From Octadecabacter dasysiphoniae (GTDB lineage: Bacteria; Pseudomonadota; Alphaproteobacteria; Rhodobacterales; Rhodobacteraceae), in assembly GCF_021532615.1 (NCBI RefSeq), contig NZ_JAKGAQ010000003.1:186001-250000 (forward strand): a DNA stretch of 64,000 nt. The letters are read 5' to 3'. The first letter of the stretch is position 1; each line of letters begins with the position of its first letter. This document shows, piece after piece, positions 63,206 through 64,000 of the stretch. Below the pieces are notes generated by a model. That model was not told where the DNA came from. It did no database searches and saw only the letters and a list, made by a program, of their open reading frames with translations. Made by a program: the position numbers and the translations under genes.

Positions 63206-63852
63206 CAACTGCTGATCGTGCCGTCCGCTGCCAGCGTGATTGTGGCGGGCAATGCTTTGTCCAGAACGCTTTGCGCATTTGGCACGTCGTTGGTGGTCGC
63301 GCGGCGCGTCGCGGCCGTCCGGCTGAACCCGTGGCCCAGCCAACGCTGGATCAACCGCGCACGCAGTTCTGCGATGGGGACATCAAGGCGTACTGACAAG
63401 GTCCACATCGGGGCAAGGTTGAACCATGGCGCATCATCAAACAGCAGGTAATTGCCTTCGACAATAACGACCTCCGCGCTGGCAGGCACCACCTTTGCAC
63501 CTGCAATCGCAATGTCGCGCGTGCGGTCAAATTCAGGAATTGCCACATCCACACGTTCTTTCAAGCGTCGCATCAGATGGACAAATCCGGCCCCGTCAAA
63601 CGTATGTGGCGCACCCTTGCGCGCAAGATCACCGCGCGCCTCAAGTACCTGATTGTCCAAATGAAATCCATCCTGTGGCACCACAGAGGTTTCGCATTTT
63701 TGGGCATTCAGACGGCGCGCCAATTCGGTGGCAAGCGTGGTCTTGCCGCTCGCGGGTGGGCCCGCAATGGCGACCAGAACCCGCCCCGGCCCATCGCGCA
63801 AAGGCTGGATGCGTTCGGACAACAGGTTGATTTGAGGCGTCAGATTGATCAC
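63205..63852 (-). CDS. FrcK-like nucleoside/sugar kinase (P-loop)
   Basis: 215 residues. P-loop GPPASGKTTLATELARRL near 30-48, then VPQDGFHLDNQVLEARGD, KGAPHTFDGAGFVHLMRRL, VVIVEGNYLLFDDAPW and the lid LIQRWLGHGFSRTAA. The family includes uridine-kinase-like proteins and FrcK of fructose transport operons. No transporter genes follow within the window. Substrate unknown. Confidence 0.85.
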   Translation of the reverse strand: MINLTPQINLLSERIQPLRDGPGRVLVAIAGPPASGKTTLATELARRLNAQKCETSVVPQDGFHLDNQVLEARGDLARKGAPHTFDGAGFVHLMRRLKERVDVAIPEFDRTRDIAIAGAKVVPASAEVVIVEGNYLLFDDAPWFNLAPMWTLSVRLDVPIAELRARLIQRWLGHGFSRTAATRRATTNDVPNAQSVLDKALPATITLAADGTISS

Positions 63853-63912
63853 GCGCGGACCCTTTTGTTTTTGGGCAGTGTGCCGTGCGCGCGCGGGCAG
63901 GCCAAGTGTGGA

Positions 63913-64000
63913 CTATCGCGGTGGCAGATTTCGGCTTGCGTCCTTGCGCAGCGACGGTTTCATCTTGTCGCCATGGGCATCGAGGAATGTCCACACCCGT
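63913..64000 (-). CDS. Possible C-terminal end of a gene cut by the window
   Basis: The minus strand is open from the edge to a TAG at 63913, giving 28 residues (RVWTFLDAHGDKMKPSLRKD and so on). Position just upstream of the kinase gene, on the same strand, fits an operon. Too short to identify. Confidence 0.4.
   Translation of the reverse strand, partial: RVWTFLDAHGDKMKPSLRKDASRNLPPR

Noticed and set aside
1..64000. tRNA, rRNA or CRISPR loci
   Set aside because: None were noticed on reading both strands by eye, though a tRNA scan was not possible.

Overview
The window reads as chromosome of an alphaproteobacterium, most likely a marine Rhodobacterales (Roseobacter-group) bacterium. This is inferred from the moderately GC-rich coding sequence, the style of the TctCBA, Mla and class II ribonucleotide reductase genes, and the mix of signalling proteins. 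Coding density is high. I saw no rRNA, tRNA or CRISPR array.

Region 1 (1-5.8 kb, minus strand) is a siderophore ABC importer: ATPase, two FecCD permeases and three tandem substrate-binding proteins, the last cut by the window edge. A TGA-N9-TCA palindrome resembling an Iron-Rhodo box lies upstream.

Region 2 (6.1-26.4 kb) is the most unusual part. A TPR-CHAT caspase-like protease and a DUF4384-like protein come first. Two minus-strand genes follow, an orphan and a LuxR-type regulator. Divergent from the regulator is a very tight run of 17 plus-strand genes. It encodes secreted coiled-coil proteins (two of them a four-cysteine paralogue pair), a MotA/TolQ/ExbB-like channel with two ExbD/MotB-like partners, a membrane-anchored helical-repeat protein, a polytopic membrane protein, a large secreted von Willebrand A protein, a MacB/FtsEX-like ABC ATPase and permease, a secreted FGE-fold protein without catalytic cysteines in its core, a glycine-zipper lipoprotein and a lipoprotein trypsin with a complete catalytic triad. 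The gene set suggests an energised, envelope-spanning machine with proteolytic outputs. I do not recognise it as a named system.

Region 3 (26.4-32.2 kb, minus strand) holds a LysE exporter, an isopenicillin-N-synthase-like dioxygenase, a GAF histidine kinase and a stripped contractile-injection module: one sheath gene and two tube genes, one of them broken by a frameshift and without a good start codon.

Region 4 (32.4-38.8 kb) is a signalling cluster: REC-GGDEF-EAL protein, single-domain response regulator, membrane histidine kinase and, divergently, a Tat-exported binding protein with a soluble histidine kinase.

Region 5 (38.9-44.9 kb) has an ArsR/SRPBCC pair, a four-gene Mla/MCE lipid-transport operon and a cytoplasmic PhnD-like protein. 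Region 6 (44.9-51.1 kb) is the TctDE two-component system with an extra binding protein, divergent from the tctC-tctB-tctA tricarboxylate transporter, with an intrinsic terminator between tctC and tctB. Region 7 (51.1-64 kb) has a DUF1653-like protein, a short class II ribonucleotide reductase, a PAS-GGDEF-EAL protein, a CheB-CheR-PAS protein, an uncharacterised protein, adenine deaminase, a persulfide-type hydrolase with two YeeE/YedE half-transporters, and a FrcK-like kinase.
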